The position numbers were made by a program, and so were the translations under genes. A model generated the notes under the pieces. The model saw only the letters and a program-made list of their open reading frames with translations, did not search any database and had not been told where the DNA came from. A stretch of DNA of 64,000 nt from Armillaria gallica (Eukaryota > Basidiomycota > Agaricomycetes > Agaricales > Physalacriaceae): the NCBI GenBank assembly GCA_037576215.1, contig JBANDB010000008.1, positions 4,252,862-4,316,861 on the forward strand, written 5' to 3'. Positions 32,749 through 42,994 of the stretch are shown here, piece by piece (the first letter of the stretch is position 1; each line of letters starts with the position of its first letter).

Positions 32749-33552
32749 TTATCGCGAAACCCCCAACGTCTTTTTCATGTCAACCAAGATCTTGTCAATC
32801 TCGGCTACGTACTTGTCCAGCAGATCTTGAAACTACCTGAGAGTCAGCTACGAATCAGAAGGAATAGCAAAGCATACGCACCACCTCGAGCTCAACAGAT
32901 CGCTTCTCATACTTACCCTTCTTCACGCTCGTCTGATGGAGCTTGCGACACTGAACACGGGCTTCCTCCGCCTTTTTTCCTGCAGCAGTGACGACAGACG
33001 ACTTGGCATCAAGCGTCGGTTTGGGCACCGGGATCCTCAACGTTCGCGTATCCTGCCTCTGCGGTGTGATAGAAGGTATTTTGGCATCGTATATGGCAGC
33101 CTCGACGTGTTTGAGATTCTACTATTTTCATCAGCCAGATTCTACGAAGAACTGAGAGGGCTTACATCCTCCTCGAATACTGTCACCACGAGCATGCTCC
33201 CATCTCGAACCCCGACGGTGGCGACTTGTTCCAGTTTCTGACCTTGGACGCGCACGCTGGCTAGTAGGGCGGGCGTCACCCGTCCAGAAGCGCGTGCAGC
33301 AGCATCAGCGCAGTCTCGCCTCAGCCATTCGACTGTAGACTTCATTTTCTCCTGGCATTTTTCATGTTCGGCGATATCGGTTGGTTTGGTGAGCGGCTGC
33401 TGGGAGCCTGGTTGTAGGGAAGATGTTGACTGCGCTTTTTTAGCGTAGGTTCGTCGTTGGGAAAGGGGGATCCGTGCAGTTAGAGGCCGTATTGAAGGTT
33501 TGGCTGTTCGCAGGACGAGGAAGGAGAGACGAGATCGCAGAACAGTCTGCAT
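32749..33552 (-). CDS. RRF1: Mitochondrial ribosome recycling factor, copy 2
   Basis: Same gene structure as copy 1 in inverted orientation: exons 33166-33552, 32882-33118 and 32749-32832, spliced to 235 residues, with the whole 804-nt gene equal in length to copy 1. Landmarks RVTPALLASVRV, GQKLEQVATVGVRDGSMLVV, IPVPKPTLDAK and KKAEEARVQCRKL are intact. Differences from copy 1 are scattered substitutions, mostly conservative. The predicted N-terminal targeting peptide (RSRLSFLVLRTAK...RRTYAKKA) is kept. It shares a 65-bp promoter with the intact phosphoesterase at 33618, so this arm is the only one in which both partners are undamaged. Confidence 0.9.
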
Positions 33553-33617
33553 TTTGGGTTGCAGTAAGGAACCGCCGGGTTATCGGTCCGGCAGCCGAGT
33601 CTTTTTCACCAACCACG
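33553..33617. promoter_or_regulatory. 65-bp shared bidirectional promoter, inverted copy
   Basis: Separates the divergent starts at 33552 (minus) and 33618 (plus). It holds, on the minus strand, CTCGGCTGCCGGACCGATA (33581-33599). The same 19 bp occur exactly at 56127-56145, upstream of the F-box gene, and with one or two changes in the other arm. Confidence 0.6.
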
Positions 33618-34331
33618 ATGGCAAGACCTACACACTGTGAGTATACTATATGCGCTTGCTAGCTAATCCCAGACTCACCCTTTGCAGTTCTGTCGATACC
33701 CCTTGGCCAGACTCATCCGAATCTCCGCGCTAGAGTCACCGATCTCCATGCCGCCCTCAATCTTCCTTCACCAGACTCTACGCTTCTCGTAGGCCCACAA
33801 CGCGTGCACCTCACCCTCGGCGTCATGAATCTCACCCCTGAGTCTCTCCCAACCGCACTCGACCTCTTGCGCCGCCTCCCGACGCTCCTCCCGCTCACAA
33901 CCGTTCCCCCGACTGTCACCTTCGACACCCTCGACGTTCTCAAAAGGGAATCCCGCCGTCGTGCCCACGTCTTATGGATTGGCCCGTCCCAGCCTGAGCC
34001 TCTGTTCAGCCAAATCAACCAGATCTTCCGTGACGAAGGCTTTATCACCGACACGCGTCCTCTCAAGCTGCATATGACACTCATGAACAGCACTTACAGA
34101 AGACCCAGACCAGAACGCCCTCAGCCATTTGAATACGATGCTATACTGCGGCAGGCTGGTGTGTTGGAATGTTTCGGCGTGCAGGCAAGCGAGTACGTTG
34201 AGCTCCCGATGGTTGTTTCGATGGGCTCGTACGAGGCGCCTAGAATTCATCTGTGCAAGATGGGAAGTTGGGGCAGGGACGGCGCGTATGTTAGCTGTGG
34301 CAGCGCACCATTGTCCAAGGAATCAGTTTAA
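33618..34331 (+). CDS. AKAP7-like 2H phosphoesterase, intact copy
   Basis: Two exons (33618-33636 and 33688-34331) encode 220 residues beginning MARPTHFLSIPLG, typical of the AKAP7/ASCC1 2'-5' RNA ligase-like fold. Both catalytic H-x-T motifs are present, HLT at residues 47-49 and HMT at 135-137, about 86 residues apart as expected for the two-lobed 2H fold. Family members hydrolyse 2',3'-cyclic or 2'-5' linked nucleotides, or act in RNA repair and transcription-coupled complexes; which applies here is not visible. No KH domain (as in ASCC1) is attached and no targeting signal is evident. It is divergently paired with a mitochondrial translation factor, and that pairing recurs in the decayed copies. 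Confidence 0.85.
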
Positions 34332-34949
34332 GTTACTGCCATACCCTGCCGTGTTCTCTAAGAATGCCGCTCAGCGTTCCTTGCACTTTCCACCATCATC
34401 TCCCCTTTCCTTTTTCAGCACACTGTTATTAGATCGTGTCAAGCTCATACCCTTCCACCGGGTGCAATTCAAATTACGCTGCACTGCATTATCGCGTATA
34501 TTTCGGCGCCTCTGGGAAGGACTAAACGCCTCCGCTTCTTGAAGATGATACCCTTCGCGTGCTGATACAAAAGAGAACCAACTCATCGACATCCTCTTAG
34601 CTCCCGTTGGCTGTTTCATATAATATACCCAGATTTTATCTCTGCCAAGCTAGATGACGGCGTGTATGTCAGCACGCCGTTTTTCGAATCAGTCATTCTC
34701 GCCCTCTGATACTTCTATGGGGAATCTCGTATCCCACTATGTTCACTTTCAGCTCGTCCTGCCATTCTAGTCACCCCTTCCCTCGAAACATCACGTAAAT
34801 CTCTGCATACAACCCGTCTGCATGAACCAACTTCTCAGCCAGTTCCCGGCGTGGGAATTGGGAAGGATTCAAAAACTCGCTCGCCCTTGCGCCACAATTT
34901 CACATGCGCGTCGATAGGTGGTAGGGCCCCGACGAAGGAATTTCTATGT
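34332..34949. other. Intergenic region with duplicated 3' flank
   Basis: 34380-34520 resembles minus-strand sequence at about 17385-17520 near a decayed phosphoesterase, showing that downstream sequence was copied with the gene. No gene. Confidence 0.4.
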
Positions 34950-35450
34950 AAGCCTGCATTTTCGATAGGAATTGCCGACTGATCGGTCCGATAGCCGACT
35001 CCCTCGCGCTGCAAGTGTATATCGTTCTACTTACCAACGGCAAGATGTAGTAGGATATGATGCGTGATGGACACTAGTGCGCCACTGGCTACGACCTGCC
35101 AAACCCTCGTGTTCCTCCGTTCAAGCTATCTGTTCCCATTTCGTCCTCTTACCCTCCATGCATCCGGGGACAGCCATTGTCCAAGTTTACCCTTTCTGCT
35201 TCATTAATCCTCTCAGTCGATGGTCATGCTTGGAAAGATGGGGTGGATGTAAAATTTACATGCGCTAAACGTTCCTGCATCAGATCTATCGACAAAAGGT
35301 TTTCTATGTGCGGTCCACTTATCGACGAATCCGAGTATGCAGAGAGGCAAACGATATTATCCCAGCGGCCATCTCTTTGCTTGACCCAGGCACTCTTTGC
35401 TTCGAAAGGTGTGATTGCCCCGGGGCCCGGGGGAATTGCAGCGAGACGTC
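34950..35450 (+). pseudogene. Strongly decayed recycling-factor promoter and phosphoesterase copy
   Basis: The block GATCGGTCCGATAGCCGA at about 34982-34999 mirrors the shared promoter, and CAACGGCAAGA just after it mirrors the first exon of the phosphoesterase. A later frame contains DESEYAERQT, resembling QASEYVELPM. The rest is eroded. This appears to be a tandem remnant of the same unit next to the intact right arm. Confidence 0.45.
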
Positions 35451-36841
35451 TTTTGCCCAGAGCTATCGTGAACGGGGGCGCACTACCCCCAAATCCGCTC
35501 GATCACGGTAGTTCCAAGAGCCGGTGTGCTCGTTCAATTGTAATGTCTTCTGACATTGGAACGAAAGGAGGGGGATGGAGCTATAGTTGTAGCTGGCAGG
35601 GATATATATTACTTCTCTGGTACGATGGCATATGTTCATGATGTCTAGAACAAAAAGAGATCCTGTAAAGTACAACAGAGAAGACAAACATCGCATTCAT
35701 ATGCGTAACGCCGGATTCCCATTCTACCATTCTGGAAGTACTTAGGTACACTTGAGAAGCGAAGTGTCCCTGAGTGGTATCCATGTGGTTTCGAGTTCGA
35801 AGTACAAGGCCTCTGCGAACACAAATTCTACGGGTATCTATTTAATCAAACTGACGGCGGTCAACCATACCCATTGGCGGCAGTCATCTCGAGGTCCTTT
35901 GTACTTCTTCAGGCAGGGTGACTAGTTGCCGGTAGTAGGATCAACAAAGCGCCAGCAAAGCACTGCAATCGGCCGATCGGATCGATCACCGATCTCTTTT
36001 CTTCGTTGAAAGTCGAGACATTTTCAAATAGGACTGGCCAGTCGCTCGTCTGAGTTCCACCTCTATGCATCCTATGACATTTGGTGACTTCTTTTGAGAT
36101 GCAGGAATTGCGCATCCCGGAATTGTCGCTGCAGCCTGTTTCTAGGCTCGGGGTGCTGCGATCATCAAAGTTGGAGACGCGGTATGGAAGGTGCATGAAG
36201 TGGTATTGGTTATCTTTGTTTCGCTAGTGAAGCTTTGTCCTTGTCAGTTTGCCTTCGTACTGCGCATTAACTCCACTATGTAGGGACGATTTCTCGTGTC
36301 TACATTCCAGGTGCCTTAATATTCAACACACGGCGATTTCTCGTCCCCCATTCTTCATATACCGGACCCGATTCGTGGGCCGTAAATTACTTCAAAGCAA
36401 AATCTTGCTGTTCTATCAGTACGATATACTCGGGACATGATGCGAGTAGACGCCGGTATCATCACGACGAGGGCTTCGCACGCTAAGCGAATGAATGGGT
36501 TGCCGTTACGGCCACGTCTTACACCCCTTCTCATCATCGTGGACCTCTGATCCAGCTGATTCCGTTGTTCTTTTCTCTGATACGCCGTCTTCCGCTTTGA
36601 ATACTCTCCGGAAAGATCAGTATAGAGACTATTGTTTTCTTCGAGGCGCTGCAAGTCTCTAGATCCGTTGCATCGAGATGGTGCTCCTACAGGTAAGTAA
36701 CTCTTTGCTTTGACGACAGCTGATCACACGAGTCGCATAAGGTTTACGCAAAGAACAATGGCCTCCTCAGAGAATACGTGGTTACGAACATTTCACGAGC
36801 GTTTTCTCTATGCGCTTTAAAAGCTTACGGGGGTTGCTACA
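35451..36841. other. Intergenic region
   Basis: Only short frames (for example minus 35909-36196 and 36355-36654) without motifs. Sequence from 36690 on is presumably the promoter of the pseudokinase gene. Confidence 0.4.
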
Positions 36842-39591
36842 ATGGAGCGTAGCTCATCCAGCAAAGATCTCTGCCTTATTTTCCATTCAATGTCGCCCAT
36901 TACTCCTTCAACTAGGGTGAAACGTCGTCCCGCTTCTGATAAGAGCGGTGTTGATGGTAATGCCGTTTACAAGCACTTGTGTGTTTTCAAGGCGACTCAT
37001 CTGCCATTTCAGCTCTGGAACACCTCTTCACCCGCCGACCGACCTTCACGAAGCTCCCCGGCTTTAAAGGTAGCCGAGACACTCGGGGACCTGCACATTA
37101 TGACATGCATCTTCATCCGCGACTCATTCTCAAAGACATCGTCTCTTTCCCTGATATGCTTGATCAGCTATCTGGAGTAGTCGACTCCAAAATCCAGGAG
37201 TTCATTTCCAAATCAGCGACCGAGAGTCTGCCTCGCATCACTACGACGAGTGCTTTGCATAAACGCAGGGTCTCACCAATAGTCGACAACCCCGAGTCCT
37301 GGATCATTGGACACGAGGTTGAACTGCAGAGAGCCTATCATCGTCTGGAACAGTATCCTACTTTGGTCGCTTCCACTCTCGTCGCCGGTCTTAAACAATG
37401 GTCTTCTATCTTCCGTTACAACGATAAACCCAGAGTGCCCACCACTTGTGCTATAGCAGATGGCTACCTTTCTCTGAACAAATCCGCTATCGACACCGCC
37501 AACATTCCCGTAGCACTCAAAGACAAACTCCAACTTGTCATTGAGCAGGATCTGTCGGATTTTCTATTCTGGGAGTTCAAGAGCATGAACTCTGGAAGGA
37601 GGGGCGTCATGCTTGCCATCGGCCACATCATCGGATCAGAGTTCTCTTGGGTTTCCTGCCCGAGGTCCAGATCTTGCGGTAGCCGATTTTGCCACAAGAA
37701 AGACAATCGATTCAGGTTCACAGTCACTGGGTTCAAGACGGGTGTGGACGGTGTTATCTTGGAGGACAGCTCCAATGATGACAACAAAGGTAAAGGGAAT
37801 GCCGACCTTAACTTCGTGTTCGACACGTCGAGCATCGACTGCTCCTTAGTACCATCTGTCCCTGATACAAGGCGGTGGAAATTCAAGGTGTCCAAATCGT
37901 CCAAGAAGAGGGTCAGGAAAGAATCGGACACTGGAAACCAGGATTCGGACGATAATGATAACGAGAGGTACACCGGAGATGCCGATGCAGACAAAGAGGA
38001 TAGCGATGTTCCTGACACCGCTGACTCTCTGCCTTTTTTTCGAGAAGACTATGAGACAGCCTTAAAAGTGATTCAACAGGTATTAATACTTTCGCTCCAC
38101 CGTCTCTTCAAGTCTGATGGCGAGTACAACCTTAGATCTGGGCCGAAGCAGTCAACATCGACGCTACGTTCATTGTTTTGAACTGTGGGAGCCTGGAATA
38201 TATTGGCATTCGGGACCGCAAATTGCAGCGTCTGTATCTCTCGAAACTTTTGGACCTAGATAATCCTGATCCAAGCAAGCCGGGCTATTTTAAAATCCAT
38301 ACTGGTCTCAATATCGTCGCGCTCCTTGACGCTATCAAAAGGGCAGAGAAACTGAAGGCGATGCAGCAGCCTCCCGAGCTTCACACATTCAAATATGATC
38401 GCAGCGAGCCCGATAAAGACAAAGTACCAAAAACACCGAAGAGCGCCAGACCATCGAAATCTACGAGGACTCCAAGGACAGTAGTAAAGGCAACGACCTC
38501 CGCTGACAGCGACGACGACAGTAACGAGGATTTGAATAGCCAGGAGTTAGATTTCAGTCCTGCGGTACGTACCATCTCCGTATATGCAAGTTACCCAGTG
38601 ATTGATGGGAGCACACTTGCACACCAGGAAAAGCAGCTCTACAGTCGCCTGAGCGAGGCCCAATCCTTGAAGATCACATGGAAGCAAGATATCCACGGTC
38701 TAGGCACGGCGGGTAGTATGAGGATGACACGATCATCTTCGCCTGCCTATATCGATACATGGGCCGAGGAAATGGAAATACTTGTCATGAAGCAATATCC
38801 AAATTCTCCACTCACTTACTCCTGTTATCTTCACGATGGAGACACAGCTGTATGCGGCATCATCTTTAAGTTGGCAGAGTCCACGACCAGGAAGGCTTGC
38901 CTGCGGAAGGAATACGAAATGTATACCAAATTTCCTTCTATTGAAGGAATCAGCGAACACTTGGGAATAGTGGAACATATTGGACTATATCAGTATATGG
39001 GCACACGGAAATTGGCTCTTGTGCTTCTTGACGGTGGCGACCCTATTTCCAGCAAATTTGGGCCAGGTCGCATACCTGCCGGCATTTTGTAAGTAGCTCA
39101 ACAACGTATGTTTCATCACCCAAATAACCGCCACTATTATTAGCTTACAAGTCCGGGAAGCAGTAGGAAAAATGCACTCTGCAATGGTCACGCATGGGTA
39201 CCTTGTTCCAGAAAATGTCCTGATCACGAAGGATCTGGAAAACAAGAACGGTGGATGGAAGGTCCGTCTGATTAGCTGGAAAGATGGAAAGGACCATCGA
39301 CAATCTACGGCAATACAGGAGGCCTATAACCATGACATATTGAGGACGCTGAAAAGTCGCTCGCGAAAATTAAACTGGAGATCCACGAACCCCGACCGGG
39401 TGCCACACAGGGTCACGGGCACGTCTTCAAAGAAGGTTGCAAGGAAAAGGAGGCCGAGGGTGTCTAAGTTTGGAGTCGTTCCGAAGGCTAAAATCAAATT
39501 GGCGGTAAAAGAAAACCTGCGACGACACAAACGTGAGGTTAAAGCAGATTTGGAGAAGTTACAGGACAATGTGTGGCCTAAATTAGACTAG
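36842..39591 (+). CDS. FunK1/AgaK-like pseudokinase with N-terminal domain
   Basis: Four exons (36842-36956, 36992-38079, 38136-39088, 39144-39591) give 867 residues. An N-terminal domain (about residues 40-260, blocks HLHPRLILKDIVSFPDMLDQL and LFWEFKSMNSGRRGVMLA) and a second block (NIDATFIVLNCGSLEYIGIRD) align with the facing kinase at 39603-41817. A lysine/acid-rich disordered linker separates them. The kinase-like part keeps the N-lobe GIIFKLAE lysine and the KEYEMY glutamate. The catalytic loop, however, reads HGYLVPENVL (736-744), with Tyr where the catalytic Asp should be, and the DFG position is SWK. It is therefore probably catalytically dead. The tail is very basic (KKVARKRRPRVSK). 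A 63-nt in-frame segment at 38577-38639 has consensus splice ends and may be a retained intron. Exact kinase-family membership is an inference. Confidence 0.75.
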
Positions 39592-39602
39592 AGAATGCTA
39601 GA

Positions 39603-41817
39603 TCATGATGATGCAGGGTAGCTAATTACAGAATCATCGTCCATATTACCACCATCTAACAGGAAGCTCATGCGTTTCAGCTCTTCTGCCATCTGGTATC
39701 GCGACCCATGTATTTTCGCCCTGTCAAAATCAGCTATGAAGAGTCCTCCCTTATCATCTTCAAGAAGATTCCAGGATCTGATGTCGCCATGAGCGACGCC
39801 CGCCGCATGAATGGATTTTAATATTTGCATGAATGTATCCCTAATACGCCGTTGAAAATATAGCGTGACGATGTTCGAATATGATCGCACCTTTCTTCGG
39901 CAGACACTTCGACACCTGTACCTGGAGGAGTGGAACGGTATGCTAATGCCACGCCAGCATGACTCAAGATGAGCATACCCGCTTCGGATTCGACGTCTTT
40001 AAAAAACCCAAAAGCACGAGGAATGTTTTTCACTGGGTTTGGCCCATTCGAGAGATAGCGGTATATGCTGTATTCGTGCTCGAGTCTCTCTGTCTGTTCC
40101 TCATAGAAGGCAAGCTTGACTATCACCTTGTGAGAACAGTGTGCTATGTTGCCAGCACTGAAATCCACTTCGAGAGCTGCCTCATATACTTCTCCCACCG
40201 CCCCTTGACCTATCTTCTCCAGAAGCACGAGAGTGAGGCATTCATCATACTGATAAGATCTCTTCCGATTGGAGCTTTCTGCTCGCCTGAAAAATGACGG
40301 GAACGTAGAATTGAATCTCCCACTCTGAAGATACAGAAGGGCCACATTGCGAGTGCTCAGTTCGGAGAGGATCACCTAGCATGTCTTGAGTCAACAACGA
40401 ATCTACAACATAGGAAGGAAAAAACTACCTCTGGCTCGACTTCTTTGCTTGATTCTCCGAGCTTACGACGGGACCGTCGGAGAGGCGCTGCTTCGTCTCT
40501 GTCGCGTCGACGTTTAGGTGAAACTGTTTGAATTAAACGCTTATTCGTCGCAGTGAGCGACGGATCAAGCAAAGGAGCACGATCCAGGGCATCACGTATG
40601 ATTGCTAGATGTATGGCAACCATGAGCTTGCCATATGCAGGGTCTGTATAACTGCAAATGTCGACCAGGTCGGATATATAGAGGGTCTGGGTTTTGCGGT
40701 GCCGAATCCCTACTCGTAGATAATTTCCGCAATCAAAGATGATTACGGTGGAGTCGAAGCCAACAGCATGTGCCCAAGCCTGAGATATGGAGAATTAAAC
40801 GTCAAGTACGACTGCGCCAGACATAAATACACTCACGCGCTGTACAAAATCAGCGGCATTCGCTGTATATCTATGCCTCGCAGTTTTCTTGGGCGTGGGT
40901 ATAGACTGCGTCATGGCGGCTGCTTTACGAAATCGTTTCGGTATGGCTCGATGCTCATGTGTCTTGAAGGCATCCAGAGCCGACTTTTTCAGTCGCTCGC
41001 TACGACGAGGACCGTAGGTAGCCTGCATCTGTGCACTGTCATCAGATGGCTCCGTTTCCCAAAGATACCTCGACGTGTCCGAGTCAGGCGGTGGAGCTTG
41101 GTGAGAAACCTGCCGACAGCGTGATCCTCCCCCTCCCTTCCAAGGAAAAACAGTAAGAGTTGACAATCCTGACATCTCCTCTAGGACTGCTTTGCCGGAG
41201 AGCGCGTAAGCCTCATAAACTGCCAAGCGAGGGAGGCTTTTCCGCGCGGACAGAAGAAGGGCCTTTCGATCATCATCCAAAGCCTCCAGCATGGTAGACA
41301 TGAGTGTACCTGTTTCAAGAGTGTGTTGTAGAGAGTATTGTTCTGAATGGAAATCCGGCGGATCCTCAGCCAATCTTCCTGACATTACAAAGACACTCTG
41401 TACTTCAGATTGATCGGGATGGAACGCAAGCACAGATGCAGCTTGAATGAAGGGATATACTCCTTCGCAGAAGCGTCTAGAAATATCAGACGCTGTGGAA
41501 ACGACAGCGTCATTGTAGGGATCCCGTATGATGGTTATGTAGGGATAATAGAATGGTTTGCCTCGGGACTTGAAAGACAAGAGATGGTCATCAAGAGTTT
41601 CAGAGAGGGTGGAGATAAGGCGAGGAAGGACTTTAACTCGTCTGAGAATGAGGGAATCATCCAAGTGTTTATCGTAGAATGTGACAGGCGACTGTTCTGG
41701 TACGGGAACGTCTGAGTCTGGGTCGTGCCGGAGAGGTGGAGGCACAAAGCTGAGGAGCTCTTCCAAAGCATGTATACCATCAGGGGATTCACTTCGAGAC
41801 TCAAGTGAGTCTGACAT
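39603..41817 (-). CDS. FunK1/AgaK-like protein kinase
   Basis: Four exons (40837-41817, 40429-40779, 39891-40375, 39603-39840) give 684 residues. The N-terminal region (YDKHLDDSLILRRVKVLPRLI) and the block VGFDSTVIIFDCGNYLRVGIRH (about 333-354) are shared with the pseudokinase. An arginine-rich linker precedes a compact kinase domain from about residue 490: Gly loop GQGAVGEV (500-507), K531 in VIVKLA, E545, catalytic HGD (623-625) with N630, and DFD (643-645). All residues needed for phosphotransfer are present. Such kinases are expanded in Agaricomycetes and mostly unstudied. The gene converges on the pseudokinase with 11 bp between stop codons, so the transcripts must overlap at their 3' ends. 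Confidence 0.8.
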
Positions 41818-42489
41818 AGGTCACAGCTAGGACGAACCTCAAGCAGAATGTGGAATGGAACAAAGATTCATTGCGACAAACCCAACATTCATGTGGGAAC
41901 TTTGATCGGCATTCGGCCCGATATGCCCAGGTACACAAAAATCGAGAATAAAACATATTCTCGATATATTATGGTTTAGGGATGTCGGAATCGGGGTCAT
42001 ACTCAAGAGGAAATGGAGCAAGCCCAAAGAGATGGTCAAGGTCAGCCTCAGGATTTCCAGGATGAAGTGTGTCAATGGGGCGTGTGAAAAGGTGTGAAAC
42101 CGTTGAAGTTCGGGCCGATCACCCGGTGAATCACTCTCCTCGTCGTAAGAGCAGAATACATCTCCACTCCGAACGCAAAAGTTCCCGCTACCTTGGTAGT
42201 GAGCTACTGCTTGCCGGCCTTACTTATTTTTCACGAGACTCTGACGCGACCCTTTGAATTTATTGATCTCGCGCGTATCTCACGGACCCGGCGCTCCTTC
42301 TCCTGCCACTGTAAGCTCTCTTTATTTGCACTTAGTTATTTCCTGGCCACTCTGACGCCATCCTGATGCATCTAGAGACTTGGCATACCGATAATGCTCT
42401 CATCGACAGAACTGCCTTTGTATCGCCGAATCTCGACCGCCGTATAGCTTCTCCAGACCAGTTTGACGACGATAATAGTATCGCATCGG
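41818..42489. other. Intergenic region
   Basis: Promoter side of the kinase. At 42113-42135 the sequence GCCGATCACCCGGTGAATC resembles part of the recycling-factor promoter (ACCGATAACCCGGTGATTC). No gene is recognised. Confidence 0.4.
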
Positions 42490-42612
42490 TAGTTTCGGAG
42501 TCTCGATTGACTTACATTTGTGACTACTAAATCAGAGAAGAGATAGAGCGCGAAATGCTGGCTTTGACATTGGAAAAATTTTCTGTCTTTGTGGGAAAAA
42601 GACGTGAATATA
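42490..42612 (+). pseudogene. Fragment of the F-box/leucine-rich gene
   Basis: Aligns with the 3' part of the gene at 54740-55899: LTYICDY, a stop, then ISEEIE and MLALTLEKF versus LTYICDYHISEEIK and MLSLTLENF. The in-frame TAA and missing remainder mark it as a broken duplicate. The open frame continues to 42899 through sequence I cannot identify. Confidence 0.6.
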
Positions 42613-42994
42613 TTTTTGCATGGTATTTCTATTGGCTGAAGATATTCTGTTGCCAAGCTGAACGTGATGGTGCTTTGTGTATGTCCGCGGAAGGTCTCAT
42701 CCTAGATAAGGGTGCCGATGTCCCTATTCAAGCACTTATTGCTCCCAACGCTTTCTCTTACCAAGCTCCCATTTTTGAGTACATGGTGTATGGCCTTTGG
42801 GACCGCGGGTCAGGGTCATATGCCTTTCACCCTGTATACGAAGGTCTCGCTGTCGGACTTAACGAAAATACATCGCCCGAGACCTTGACTACTGTATAAG
42901 ATCAACACAGGACTCGAAATGGGTATATAACTTGTATGCACAGGAGCTAATAAATACCAAGAATGTGGACACGCAATTCGCCATTATGCTCACG
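42613..42994. other. Uncharacterised sequence upstream of MFS carrier B
   Basis: An open plus-strand frame to 42899 (containing GADVPIQALIAPNAF) has no motif I recognise. The remaining 95 bp should contain the MFS promoter. Confidence 0.3.
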
